Below, piece after piece: positions 36,938 to 44,359 of a stretch of DNA of 60,581 bases (position 1 is its first letter; each line of letters starts with the position of its first letter). The notes below the pieces were generated by a model. It was given only the letters and a program-made list of their open reading frames with translations, did no database searches and was not told the DNA's origin. The DNA comes from an uncultured Curtobacterium sp. (lineage in GTDB: Bacteria > Actinomycetota > Actinomycetes > Actinomycetales > Microbacteriaceae). Position numbers and translations under genes: made by a program. The DNA lies in the NCBI GenBank assembly GCA_913778205.1, contig CAJYUW010000002.1, positions 1 to 60,581 on the forward strand. The letters are read 5' to 3'.

Positions 36938-36959
36938 CGACTCGGCGCCCGACGCGCGA

Positions 36960-37388
36960 CCGGTCACGCGCCGGCCGCGTCGGTCGCACGACGTGCCGTG
37001 CGCGGGCTGCGTTGGTCGTACAACGTGCCGTCGCGCCGCGCGTGAGCGGACACCTTCTGCGACCAACGCGGGAGCGGTCGGGTACGCGCGCATGCGACGG
37101 CCGGGAGGCCCGTGGCGGATCCGCCCCGCGCCTCCAGGCCGACACGCGCGTGCGTTGGTCGCACGACGTGCCGTGGGCGGACCGCGTTGTCGGGTACGCG
37201 CGCATGCGACGGCCGGGAGGCCCGTGGCGGGTCCGCCCCGCGCCTCCCGGCCGGAGCGCGCGTGCGTTGGTCGCACGACGTGCCGTGGGCGGACCGGGCT
37301 GGTCGCACGGCGTGCCGCCGCGCCGCGCCGGAGCCGACGCGTTCTGCGACCAACGCGACGGTGCGCCGGCCAGCAGCCCGGCCCCGCG
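36960..37388. repeat. 112-bp tandem duplication and inverted repeats
   Basis: The 450-bp gap between mshC and the convergent PAC2 gene holds two adjacent 112-bp copies (37079-37190 and 37191-37302). Each contains the GCCGGGAGGCCCGTGGCGG hairpin core and GCGTTGGTCGCACGACGTGCC. GCGTTGGTCG occurs at 37009, 37152 and 37264, and its complement CGACCAACGC at 37060 and 37347, so large hairpins can form. I see no credible gene. Confidence 0.85.
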
Positions 37389-38309
37389 CTACTGCGGCGG
37401 CTGCGGCGGACGGAAGCCCTCGCCGCCAGCGGTCCCGCCGTCCTTGCGCTCGCGGCGCCGGAGGTACTGCTCGAACTCCTGCGCGATCGCGTCGCCGGAC
37501 GCCTCGGGCGAGTCGACCGTGTCCCGCGCCTGCTCGAGCTGCCCGATGTAGGAGGCCATGTCCTCGTCGTCCGCCGCGAGGGCGTCGATGCCCTCCTCCC
37601 ACTCGGTCGCGTCGTCGAGCAGCGAACCGCGGGGGACCGTGACGTCGGTGAGCTCCTCGATCTTGTCGAGCAGCGAGAGCGTGGCCTTCGGCGAGGGGGA
37701 GTTGTGCACGTAGTGCGGCACCGAGGCCCACAGCGACAGGGTGGTGAGGCCGGCCTTGTCCACGGCGTCGGCGAGCACCCCGAGGATGCCGGTCGGCCCC
37801 TCGTACGACGACTTGTCGACGTCGAACGCTGCCCGGACCCCGGCGTTGTCGCTCGACACGAACACCGAGATCGGCCGGGTGTGCGGCACGTCCGCGAGCA
37901 TCGCGCCGACGAACACCACGGCGTCGATCGAGTACACGTCGATGAGGTCGATGACCTCGGCGCAGAAGCCGCGCCACGTCCGCGAGGGCTCGGGTCCGAC
38001 GAGGACGTACACCTGCCGGTCCGACTCGGACCCGGTCGCGCCGATCACCGGGCGTCCGTCGTCACCGGGCCCGTGCAGCACGATCCGCGGCCACTGGATG
38101 CCGCGGTTCCCATCGTCGTCGGTCCCGACCGTCGGCCGGTTGAACTGGTAGTCGACGTACCGCTCCCCGTCGATCTCGCGGAGCTCGTCGAGCTCCAGCG
38201 CGTCGACGATCCGTCGGGCCAGACCGCTCGCGGCCTCGCCCGCGTCGTTCCAGCCCTCGAAGGCGACGACGAGCAGCCGGCCGTCGCTGAAGGGGGAGTG
38301 CTGTGGCAC
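37389..38309 (-). CDS. PAC2 family protein
   Basis: Read from the GTG at 38309, 306 residues, with AGGAGG upstream on the minus strand. The PAC2 fold is indicated by LLVVAFEGWNDAGEAASGLA, YDYQFNRPTV-type YVDYQFNRPTV, VYVLVGPEPSRTWRGF, and VPHYVHNSPSPKATLSLL. Archaeal and eukaryotic relatives are proteasome-assembly chaperones. In Actinobacteria the role is unknown. No proteasome genes are seen here, although pafBC lies 3 kb away. Confidence 0.87.
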   Translation of the reverse strand: MPQHSPFSDGRLLVVAFEGWNDAGEAASGLARRIVDALELDELREIDGERYVDYQFNRPTVGTDDDGNRGIQWPRIVLHGPGDDGRPVIGATGSESDRQVYVLVGPEPSRTWRGFCAEVIDLIDVYSIDAVVFVGAMLADVPHTRPISVFVSSDNAGVRAAFDVDKSSYEGPTGILGVLADAVDKAGLTTLSLWASVPHYVHNSPSPKATLSLLDKIEELTDVTVPRGSLLDDATEWEEGIDALAADDEDMASYIGQLEQARDTVDSPEASGDAIAQEFEQYLRRRERKDGGTAGGEGFRPPQPPQ

Positions 38310-38525
38310 GGGGCGGACCTCCTGGAAGGGGCGCGACCGGCTCGTGCTGACCGCGCGCGTGGGACGTTGACCAGGCACCCACTGTAGGCCCGTCAGGGTC
38401 GCGACCGGGTGTCGGTCCGCCCCCAGCGGAACGCCGACGACGCCGCGCGGACGACGCGGGCAGCCCGACGGCGGCGCCGGACCGCCCGACCGGTCATTCT
38501 CGGCCGGACGGTAGACTCGTCGCCC

Positions 38526-39293
38526 GTGACCGCCCAGCACCCCGACCGAGTCCTGCCCGCAGCCGTGCTGTGGGACATGGACGGCACGCTCATCGACACC
38601 GAACCGATCTGGCAGCAGTCCCAGGTCGAGCTGACGCAGCGCTACGGCGCCACCTGGACGCACGAGGACGGCCTGTCGCTCGTCGGCTCCGGGCTCGAGC
38701 GCTCCGGTGAGATCCTCCGCGACCGCGGGGTCGACATGGAGGTCGAGGAGATCGTCCTCTGGATGACCGAGTACGTCTCCGACCGACTGCGGCACGACGA
38801 CCTGCCCTGGCGCCCCGGCGCACGAGAGCTCGTCGAGGAACTGCACGACCGCGGCGTCCCGACCGCACTGGTGACGATGTCCCGTCGCTCGATGGCGCTC
38901 GTCGCCGCCGAGGCGCTCGGTGCACGCGGCTTCCGGGTGGTCGTGGCCGGCGACGACGTCGAGCGTCCCAAGCCCTTCCCCGACGCCTACCTGTCCGCCG
39001 CCGCGCAGCTCGGCGTCGAACCGACCGCCTGCGTCGCGATCGAGGACTCCGCCACGGGCGTCGCCTCGGCCGTCGCGTCCGGCGCCGTCACCGTCGCGGT
39101 CGAGCACATCGTGCCGCTCGCGGAGATCGCGGGTGGCGACGTCCACCTCACCTCCCTCGCTGGCGTCGGCGTCGACCGTCTGGTCGACCTGACGAGCCCG
39201 GCCCTCGCGGCCCGCGCCGCGGTCGCCCAGCAGCCGGGAGGCACGGTGCCCGTCGCCGCGGAGGCCACCGTCACCGAGGGCGGTGCCTGGTGA
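38526..39293 (+). CDS. HAD-superfamily phosphatase
   Basis: I chose the GTG at 38526, with TAGACT (38512-38517) 8 nt upstream. The 255-residue protein has LWDMDGTLIDTEP, TALVTMSRRSM, ERPKPFPDAYLSAA and CVAIEDSATGVASA, the four HAD motifs of a subfamily I phosphatase such as beta-phosphoglucomutase or sugar phosphatases. Its substrate is unknown. It overlaps trmI by 4 bases, so the two are co-translated. Confidence 0.88.
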   Translation: MTAQHPDRVLPAAVLWDMDGTLIDTEPIWQQSQVELTQRYGATWTHEDGLSLVGSGLERSGEILRDRGVDMEVEEIVLWMTEYVSDRLRHDDLPWRPGARELVEELHDRGVPTALVTMSRRSMALVAAEALGARGFRVVVAGDDVERPKPFPDAYLSAAAQLGVEPTACVAIEDSATGVASAVASGAVTVAVEHIVPLAEIAGGDVHLTSLAGVGVDRLVDLTSPALAARAAVAQQPGGTVPVAAEATVTEGGAW

Positions 39294-40390
39294 GCGACCT
39301 CGGGAACGCCGGCGACGAGGCGGCGGTGATCCGCGCCTCCCGTCCGGACGACGCGGCGGCGTCGCTGCCGCACACCGCGGGCGGTGCGCCGCACACGCCG
39401 CCCCGCGGCCCGTTCCGGGCCGGCGACCGCGTCCAGCTGACCGGGCCGAAGGGCAAGCTGACGACGCTCTCCCTCGAGACCAGCGGCGAGTACCACACGC
39501 ACCGTGGCGTGCTGCGGCACGACGACGTCATCGGGCAGCCGGACGGCTCCGTCATCCGTGCGACGACGGGTGACGAGTACCTCGCGCTCCGACCGCTCCT
39601 CAACGACTACGTCATGTCGATGCCGCGCGGCGCCGCGATCGTCTACCCGAAGGACGCCGCGCAGATCGTCGCGTTCGCCGACGTCTTCCCGGGCGCCCGC
39701 GTCGTCGAGGCCGGCGTCGGCTCCGGGGCGCTCTCGCTCTTCCTGCTCCGCGCGATCGGTCCGACCGGCCGGCTGCAGTCGTTCGAGCGTCGCGAGGAGT
39801 TCGCCGCCATCGCCCGCGGCAACGTCGGCACGTTCCTCGGCGCCGTGCCGGACAACTGGTCGGTGACCGTCGGCGACCTCGTGGAGGAGCTCCCGGGCGC
39901 CGCGGAGCCGCAGAGCGTGGACCGTGTCGTGCTCGACATGCTCGCGCCGTGGGAGTGCGTCGACGCCGCCGCCGACGCGCTCGTGCCCGGTGGCCTCATC
40001 GTCTGCTACGTCGCGACCGTGACGCAGCTCTCCCGCACGGCTGAGGCGCTCCGGGACACCGGCCGCTTCACCGACCCGATGCCGAGCGAGACCCTCGTCC
40101 GCACCTGGCACGTCGAGGGCCTGGCGGTCCGCCCGGACCACCGGATGGTCGGGCACACCGGCTTCCTGGTGACCGCACGGCGCCTCGCGGACGGCGTGGT
40201 GCTGCCGAACCTCAAGCGCCGAGCGGGCAAGGCCGAGTTCTCGGACGAGGACGTCGAGGCCTGGACCCCCGGTGCCGTGGGGGAGCGCAGCGCCAGCGAC
40301 AAGAAGCTGCGGAAGGTCGCGCGACAGGCGGCTGCGCAGGCGCGCAGGGTCGCGGCGGCGGAGGCCGGGACGCCCGCGGACGACCGGTAG
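39290..40390 (+). CDS. trmI: tRNA (adenine-N1)-methyltransferase
   Basis: This 366-residue protein starts at the GTG at 39290. It has an N-terminal OB-like domain (GDRVQLTGPKGK) and a Rossmann methyltransferase with VVEAGVGSGALSLFLLRA and VVLDMLAPWE. TrmI methylates adenine 58 in the T-loop of tRNA. It is coupled to the HAD gene upstream. Its TAG stop codon forms the first half of the -10 box of the next gene. Confidence 0.93.
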   Translation: MSDLGNAGDEAAVIRASRPDDAAASLPHTAGGAPHTPPRGPFRAGDRVQLTGPKGKLTTLSLETSGEYHTHRGVLRHDDVIGQPDGSVIRATTGDEYLALRPLLNDYVMSMPRGAAIVYPKDAAQIVAFADVFPGARVVEAGVGSGALSLFLLRAIGPTGRLQSFERREEFAAIARGNVGTFLGAVPDNWSVTVGDLVEELPGAAEPQSVDRVVLDMLAPWECVDAAADALVPGGLIVCYVATVTQLSRTAEALRDTGRFTDPMPSETLVRTWHVEGLAVRPDHRMVGHTGFLVTARRLADGVVLPNLKRRAGKAEFSDEDVEAWTPGAVGERSASDKKLRKVARQAAAQARRVAAAEAGTPADDR

Positions 40391-40400
40391 AGTACCGACC

Positions 40401-41333
40401 GTGCCCGTCCTGCATCGAACCATCCCCGCGCTCCTGGTCACCCTCGGTCTCGCCGCCTCGCTGACGGCGTGCTCCGCGAGCGGCGCCGGGACGACCCCGT
40501 CGAGCTGCGCCGCACCCGGTGCCGCGTCCGAGGCCGTCACCGCCACGGGTGCCTTCGGCAAGGAGCCGGAGGTCTCCGTGCCCGCCGGGCTCACCACGAA
40601 GGGCACGCAGGTCTCGGTCCTGAGGCAGGGCACCGGCCGCGAGGTCGAGGACGGCACCCCCGTCCTCATCGAGTACACGGTCCTGGACGGCGCGACCGGC
40701 AAGGTCGCCCAGACCAGCGGCTACTCGGGCCAGACCGCGCCGATCACCGCGGGCGCGTCCAACTTCGGCGCCCTCGGCGAGGCCGTCGAGTGTGCGCACG
40801 TCGGTGACCGCCTCGCCGTCGCGCTGCCGAAGAGCGCCCTGAGCGCCTCGTCCGGCGCCGCCGGGTCGACGTCGAGCAGCAAGGCCGAGGACGCCGTGAT
40901 CGCCGTCATCGACGTGAAGCGGGCCTTCGACTCGCGCGCCACCGGCACCCCGCAGCTCGCCGGCGACCGGATGCCCGCCGTCGTGCTCGCACCGTCCGGC
41001 GCCCCCGGCATCACGATCCCCTCGTGGGACGCACCGAAGGCGGACGAGACCCACCTGCTGCGCAAGGGCGACGGCACGGAGCTCACCGCGAAGGACACCG
41101 CGGTCATCAAGTACACCGCCGTGACCTGGAGCGCCGACCCGTCGGTGACCGGGTCGAACTGGACCGACGGATCGGGCGCGGCGACGGTCCCGCTCGCGAA
41201 GGGCCAGATCGTCGACGGCGTCCGCGAGGCCATCGTCGGCCACCGCGTCGGCGACCAGGTGCTGGCGATCGTGCACAACCAGGGCTCGACGGACGCCTAC
41301 GTGATCGACCTCCTCGGAGTGATGCCGCGCTGA
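40401..41333 (+). CDS. FKBP-type peptidyl-prolyl isomerase, lipoprotein
   Basis: This 310-residue protein starts at the GTG at 40401. It has a signal peptide ending in the lipobox LTAC (Cys near residue 24), then two FKBP-like regions, one around TPVLIEYTVLDG and one around KDTAVIKYTAVTW with GVREAIVGHRVGDQVLAIV at the end. It would be anchored outside the membrane and help fold proteins there. TAGAGT (40388-40393) overlaps the trmI stop codon and ends 7 nt before the start. Confidence 0.85.
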   Translation: MPVLHRTIPALLVTLGLAASLTACSASGAGTTPSSCAAPGAASEAVTATGAFGKEPEVSVPAGLTTKGTQVSVLRQGTGREVEDGTPVLIEYTVLDGATGKVAQTSGYSGQTAPITAGASNFGALGEAVECAHVGDRLAVALPKSALSASSGAAGSTSSSKAEDAVIAVIDVKRAFDSRATGTPQLAGDRMPAVVLAPSGAPGITIPSWDAPKADETHLLRKGDGTELTAKDTAVIKYTAVTWSADPSVTGSNWTDGSGAATVPLAKGQIVDGVREAIVGHRVGDQVLAIVHNQGSTDAYVIDLLGVMPR

Positions 41334-41359
41334 CCCGCGAGCGCCGTCCACCGACCGCC

Positions 41360-41387
41360 GCGCGGGTGCACTCCGGCGCACCCGCGC
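41360..41387 (+). terminator. hairpin terminator after the FKBP gene
   Basis: GCGCGGGTGC and GCACCCGCGC form 10-bp perfect arms over an 8-base loop. It ends five bases before the -10 box of pafB. Confidence 0.75.
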
Positions 41388-41404
41388 TGCCGTAGGATCG
41401 GCCT

Positions 41405-42427
41405 GTGCCAGCCTCTCGTACCCCCCGTGTGCCTGCCGAGGAGCGGCTGTTCAGCCTCGTGCTGGCACTGCTCTCGACGGAGTCCGGGCTGACGAAGGCC
41501 GAGATCCTGGCGAACGTGCAGGGCTACCGGCAGCGGTGGACGCAGGGCGGCGACAACGCCTCGCTCGAGCGGCAGTTCGAGCGGGACAAGGACGACGTGC
41601 GCGACCTCGGCATCCCGCTCGAGACGATCGAGACGCCCGGGTCGTCGGGGAACAACCAGACGCTGCGCTACCGCATCCCGAAGGGCGAGTACGACCTGCC
41701 CCTCGACGTCCGCTTCACCCCGGACGAGTCCGCACTGCTGTCCCTCGCGGCGATGGCGTGGCGTGAGGGCGCACTGTCGGCCGACTCCCGTCGGGCCCTG
41801 CTGAAGGTCCGCTCCGCCGGCGCCGAGGACGACGTCGCGACGGACGCGCTCGGGATGGACGCGTACGCCCCGCGGCTCCGCGCCCGCGATGCCGCGTTCG
41901 AGCCGCTGCGCTCCGCGCTCGACCGCGCCGCCGCCGTCCGCTTCGACTACATCACCCCGGGTCAGCACGCCGCGCGACGGCGTGAGGTCGCCCCGCTCGC
42001 GCTCGTGCAGCACGGGGGGCGGTGGATGCTCGCGGCGCACGAGTTCGCGACGTCCTCCGACAAGAACTACCTGCTGTCGCGGATCGTCGGTCCCGTGAGC
42101 CAGTACGAGGTCGGTCGCCACCCCGCCCCGTCCGGTGCCGCCGAACGCACGCTCGCCGAGCTCGACCGGATCTGGGCGACCCGGACCGCACGCATCCGGG
42201 TCGTCCCCGGGTCCGATGCGGAACGTCGACTGTCGCGACGGCGGGACACGGTCGCCGAGGCCGACGGCACGCTCGTGCTGCACCACGTCGACCCGCAGAT
42301 CCTCGCCGAGGAGCTCGCGGCGTTCGGTCCCGAGGTGCACGTCCTCGAGCCCGCCGACCTCCGCGACCGCGTGACGGAACGGCTGCGGGCACTCGTCGCC
42401 GACCACGAAGGAGGCACCCGTGGTTGA
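41405..42427 (+). CDS. pafB: WYL-domain DNA-damage transcription activator PafB
   Basis: This 340-residue protein starts at the GTG at 41405. An N-terminal winged helix (ERLFSLVLALLSTESGLTKAE) is followed by a WYL-like region around VRFDYITPGQHAARRREV and a C-terminal WCX domain. With PafC it forms an activator that, in mycobacteria, drives LexA-independent damage genes. TAGGAT (41393-41398) ends 6 nt before the start. No prcBA or pafA genes are nearby, as expected in lineages that kept pafBC after losing the proteasome. It overlaps pafC by 8 bases. Confidence 0.9.
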   Translation: MPASRTPRVPAEERLFSLVLALLSTESGLTKAEILANVQGYRQRWTQGGDNASLERQFERDKDDVRDLGIPLETIETPGSSGNNQTLRYRIPKGEYDLPLDVRFTPDESALLSLAAMAWREGALSADSRRALLKVRSAGAEDDVATDALGMDAYAPRLRARDAAFEPLRSALDRAAAVRFDYITPGQHAARRREVAPLALVQHGGRWMLAAHEFATSSDKNYLLSRIVGPVSQYEVGRHPAPSGAAERTLAELDRIWATRTARIRVVPGSDAERRLSRRRDTVAEADGTLVLHHVDPQILAEELAAFGPEVHVLEPADLRDRVTERLRALVADHEGGTRG

Positions 42428-43391
42428 GCAGCAGCCGCTCCAGGCGCAGGACAAGCTCGCCTTCCTCCTCGCCCTCGTGCCGTACCTGATCGACCGCGAG
42501 CGGGTGTCCGTCACCGAGGCCGCGCGGCACTTCGGCGTCCCCGAGTCCCGCATCCGCAGGGCCGTCGAGCTCATCGCGGTGTCCGGGGTCCCCGGCGAGA
42601 CCATGCAGTACCAGCACGGCGACCTGTTCGACATCGCCTGGGACGACTTCGAGCAGAACGACATGATCGTGCTCACGAACCTCGTCGCGATCGACGACGC
42701 CCCGCGTCTCTCCGCCCGCGAGGCCTCGGCGCTCATCGCCGGCCTGCAGTACCTGTCGGCGCTGCCCGAGGCGGCCGACCGCGAGGCGATCCGGGCGCTG
42801 ATGGCGAAGCTCTCCCGCGGGGCGGGCGGCGCCGCCTCGAACGTCGCCGTCGGGCAGGACCTGCACGACGCCACGCTCGCGACGATCCGCCGAGCCATGT
42901 CGGAGGGGCGCGGGCTCGCGTTCGACTACGCCGGACCCCGCAGCCGTGGGGGCACCCGCAGCGTGGACCCGCTGCGCGTCGAGTCGATCGACACCGACTG
43001 GTACCTGCGCGCCTGGGACCTCGACCGGCAGGCGCTCCGGACCTTCCGGCTCGACCGCATGTCCGCCGTCCGGGTGGAGGACCGCGCCGCGACCACCACC
43101 GCGGCGGACGTGGTGATCCCCGACACGCTGTTCCAGCAGGCGCGCGAGGACGTCATCGTCACCGTCGAGCTCGACTCGTCGTCGCTGCCGCTCGTCGCGG
43201 ACTTCCTCGCGGACACGGCCGACGCGCCGGACGGCGTCGGTCGCGTGCGGATCCGGCTCGCCGCCTCGAACGGCTTCGACGGTGTCGTCCGACTGGTCGC
43301 CGGCCTGCCGGGACGCGCGGTCGTGCTCGACCCGCCCGCGGCGCGCGCCGCGATCCGCGACTTCGCGGCCGCCGCCCTCGCCCAGGCCTGA
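42420..43391 (+). CDS. pafC: WYL-domain DNA-damage transcription activator PafC
   Basis: This 323-residue partner of PafB starts at the GTG at 42420. It has the winged-helix region RVSVTEAARHFGVPES, a WYL-type region including GLAFDYAGPRSRGGTRSVDP and the WYLRAWDLDRQ motif, and a C-terminal WCX domain. The WYLRAWD sequence gives the family its name. The heterodimer would bind at TGTCRGTG sites such as those upstream of dinB (25943) and the M20 peptidase (33452). Confidence 0.92.
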   Translation: MVEQQPLQAQDKLAFLLALVPYLIDRERVSVTEAARHFGVPESRIRRAVELIAVSGVPGETMQYQHGDLFDIAWDDFEQNDMIVLTNLVAIDDAPRLSAREASALIAGLQYLSALPEAADREAIRALMAKLSRGAGGAASNVAVGQDLHDATLATIRRAMSEGRGLAFDYAGPRSRGGTRSVDPLRVESIDTDWYLRAWDLDRQALRTFRLDRMSAVRVEDRAATTTAADVVIPDTLFQQAREDVIVTVELDSSSLPLVADFLADTADAPDGVGRVRIRLAASNGFDGVVRLVAGLPGRAVVLDPPAARAAIRDFAAAALAQA

Positions 43392-43436
43392 GCGCACGGG
43401 GCGGGGTCCCGGCCGTCGCGGACGCGACCACCGGAC

Positions 43437-43478
43437 GGACGGGAGGCACGGGGCGCGCCCGCACCGCGCCTCCCGTCC
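43437..43478 (+). terminator. GGGAGGC-type hairpin after pafC
   Basis: GGACGGGAGGC (43437-43447) pairs with GCCTCCCGTCC (43468-43478), extended weakly inward by CACGG/CCGCG. This is another member of the dispersed hairpin family. The 146-bp pafC-tatC gap contains nothing else, and no tatA. Confidence 0.75.
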
Positions 43479-43537
43479 GCCTGTGCGAACGCACGCAGCC
43501 GCAGCGCCGTGTCGGACCGGTCCCGTAGGATCGGCAC

Positions 43538-44359
43538 ATGGCTTCGACGACCGCAAGCGGGCGAGCGAAGCGGCCCGGGCGTCCGAAGAAGGACGCCGAA
43601 GGCCGCATGTCGCTCGGGCAGCACCTGATCGAGCTGCGCAACCGCCTCTTCCGCGCGGTGATCGCGGTCGTGGTGTGCGCGGTCGGCGGCTGGTTCCTGA
43701 CCCCGTTCGTCCTCGACGCCCTCCGTCAGCCCGTCCAGCAGATGGCCGAGGTCGGCGGGCACACGGCCGAGCTGAACTTCCCGATGATCACCGGGGCGTT
43801 CGACCTCCGGCTGCAGATCGCGATCACGATCGGCATCGTGATCTCGAGCCCGGTGTGGCTGTACCAGATCTGGGCGTTCATCGTGCCGGCCCTCGTCCGG
43901 CGTGAGAAGCAGTACGTCTTCGGCTTCCTCGGCACCGCGATCCCGCTGTTCTTCGCCGGCTGCTGGTTCGGGTGGTACATCCTGCCGCACGTCGTGCAGA
44001 TCCTCGGCAGCTTCGTGTCGAGCCAGGACACCTCGATCGTCGATGCGAAGGCCTACTACAACTTCGTCATCAAGCTCATCGTGGCGGTCGGCATCGCGTT
44101 CGTCCTGCCGGTGTTCCTCGTCCTGCTGAACTTCGTCGGGGTGCTCTCCGCCTCCGCCATCATCAAGTCCTGGCGCATCGCGATCCTCTGCATCCTCGTG
44201 TTCTGCGCGATGGTGACGCCGTCCGCCGACGTCATCTCGATGTTCCTGCTCGCGATCCCCATGGTGGTGCTCTACATCGCCGCCTGCGCGGTGACGTGGG
44301 TGCACGACCGCCGCGCGGCCAAGCGGCAGGCCAAGCTCGACGAAGAGTACGGCCTGTGA
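43538..44359 (+). CDS. tatC: Sec-independent protein translocase subunit TatC
   Basis: This 273-residue protein has six membrane helices, the conserved LGQHLIELRNRLF at the N-terminal cytoplasmic face, and the periplasmic/cytoplasmic loops containing FVMTPS-like AMVTPSADVISMF. It binds twin-arginine signal peptides. TAGGAT (43526-43531) ends 6 nt before the ATG. tatA, often found between pafC and tatC, is absent from this window and must lie elsewhere. The stop overlaps the helY GTG by 4 bases. Confidence 0.93.
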   Translation: MASTTASGRAKRPGRPKKDAEGRMSLGQHLIELRNRLFRAVIAVVVCAVGGWFLTPFVLDALRQPVQQMAEVGGHTAELNFPMITGAFDLRLQIAITIGIVISSPVWLYQIWAFIVPALVRREKQYVFGFLGTAIPLFFAGCWFGWYILPHVVQILGSFVSSQDTSIVDAKAYYNFVIKLIVAVGIAFVLPVFLVLLNFVGVLSASAIIKSWRIAILCILVFCAMVTPSADVISMFLLAIPMVVLYIAACAVTWVHDRRAAKRQAKLDEEYGL

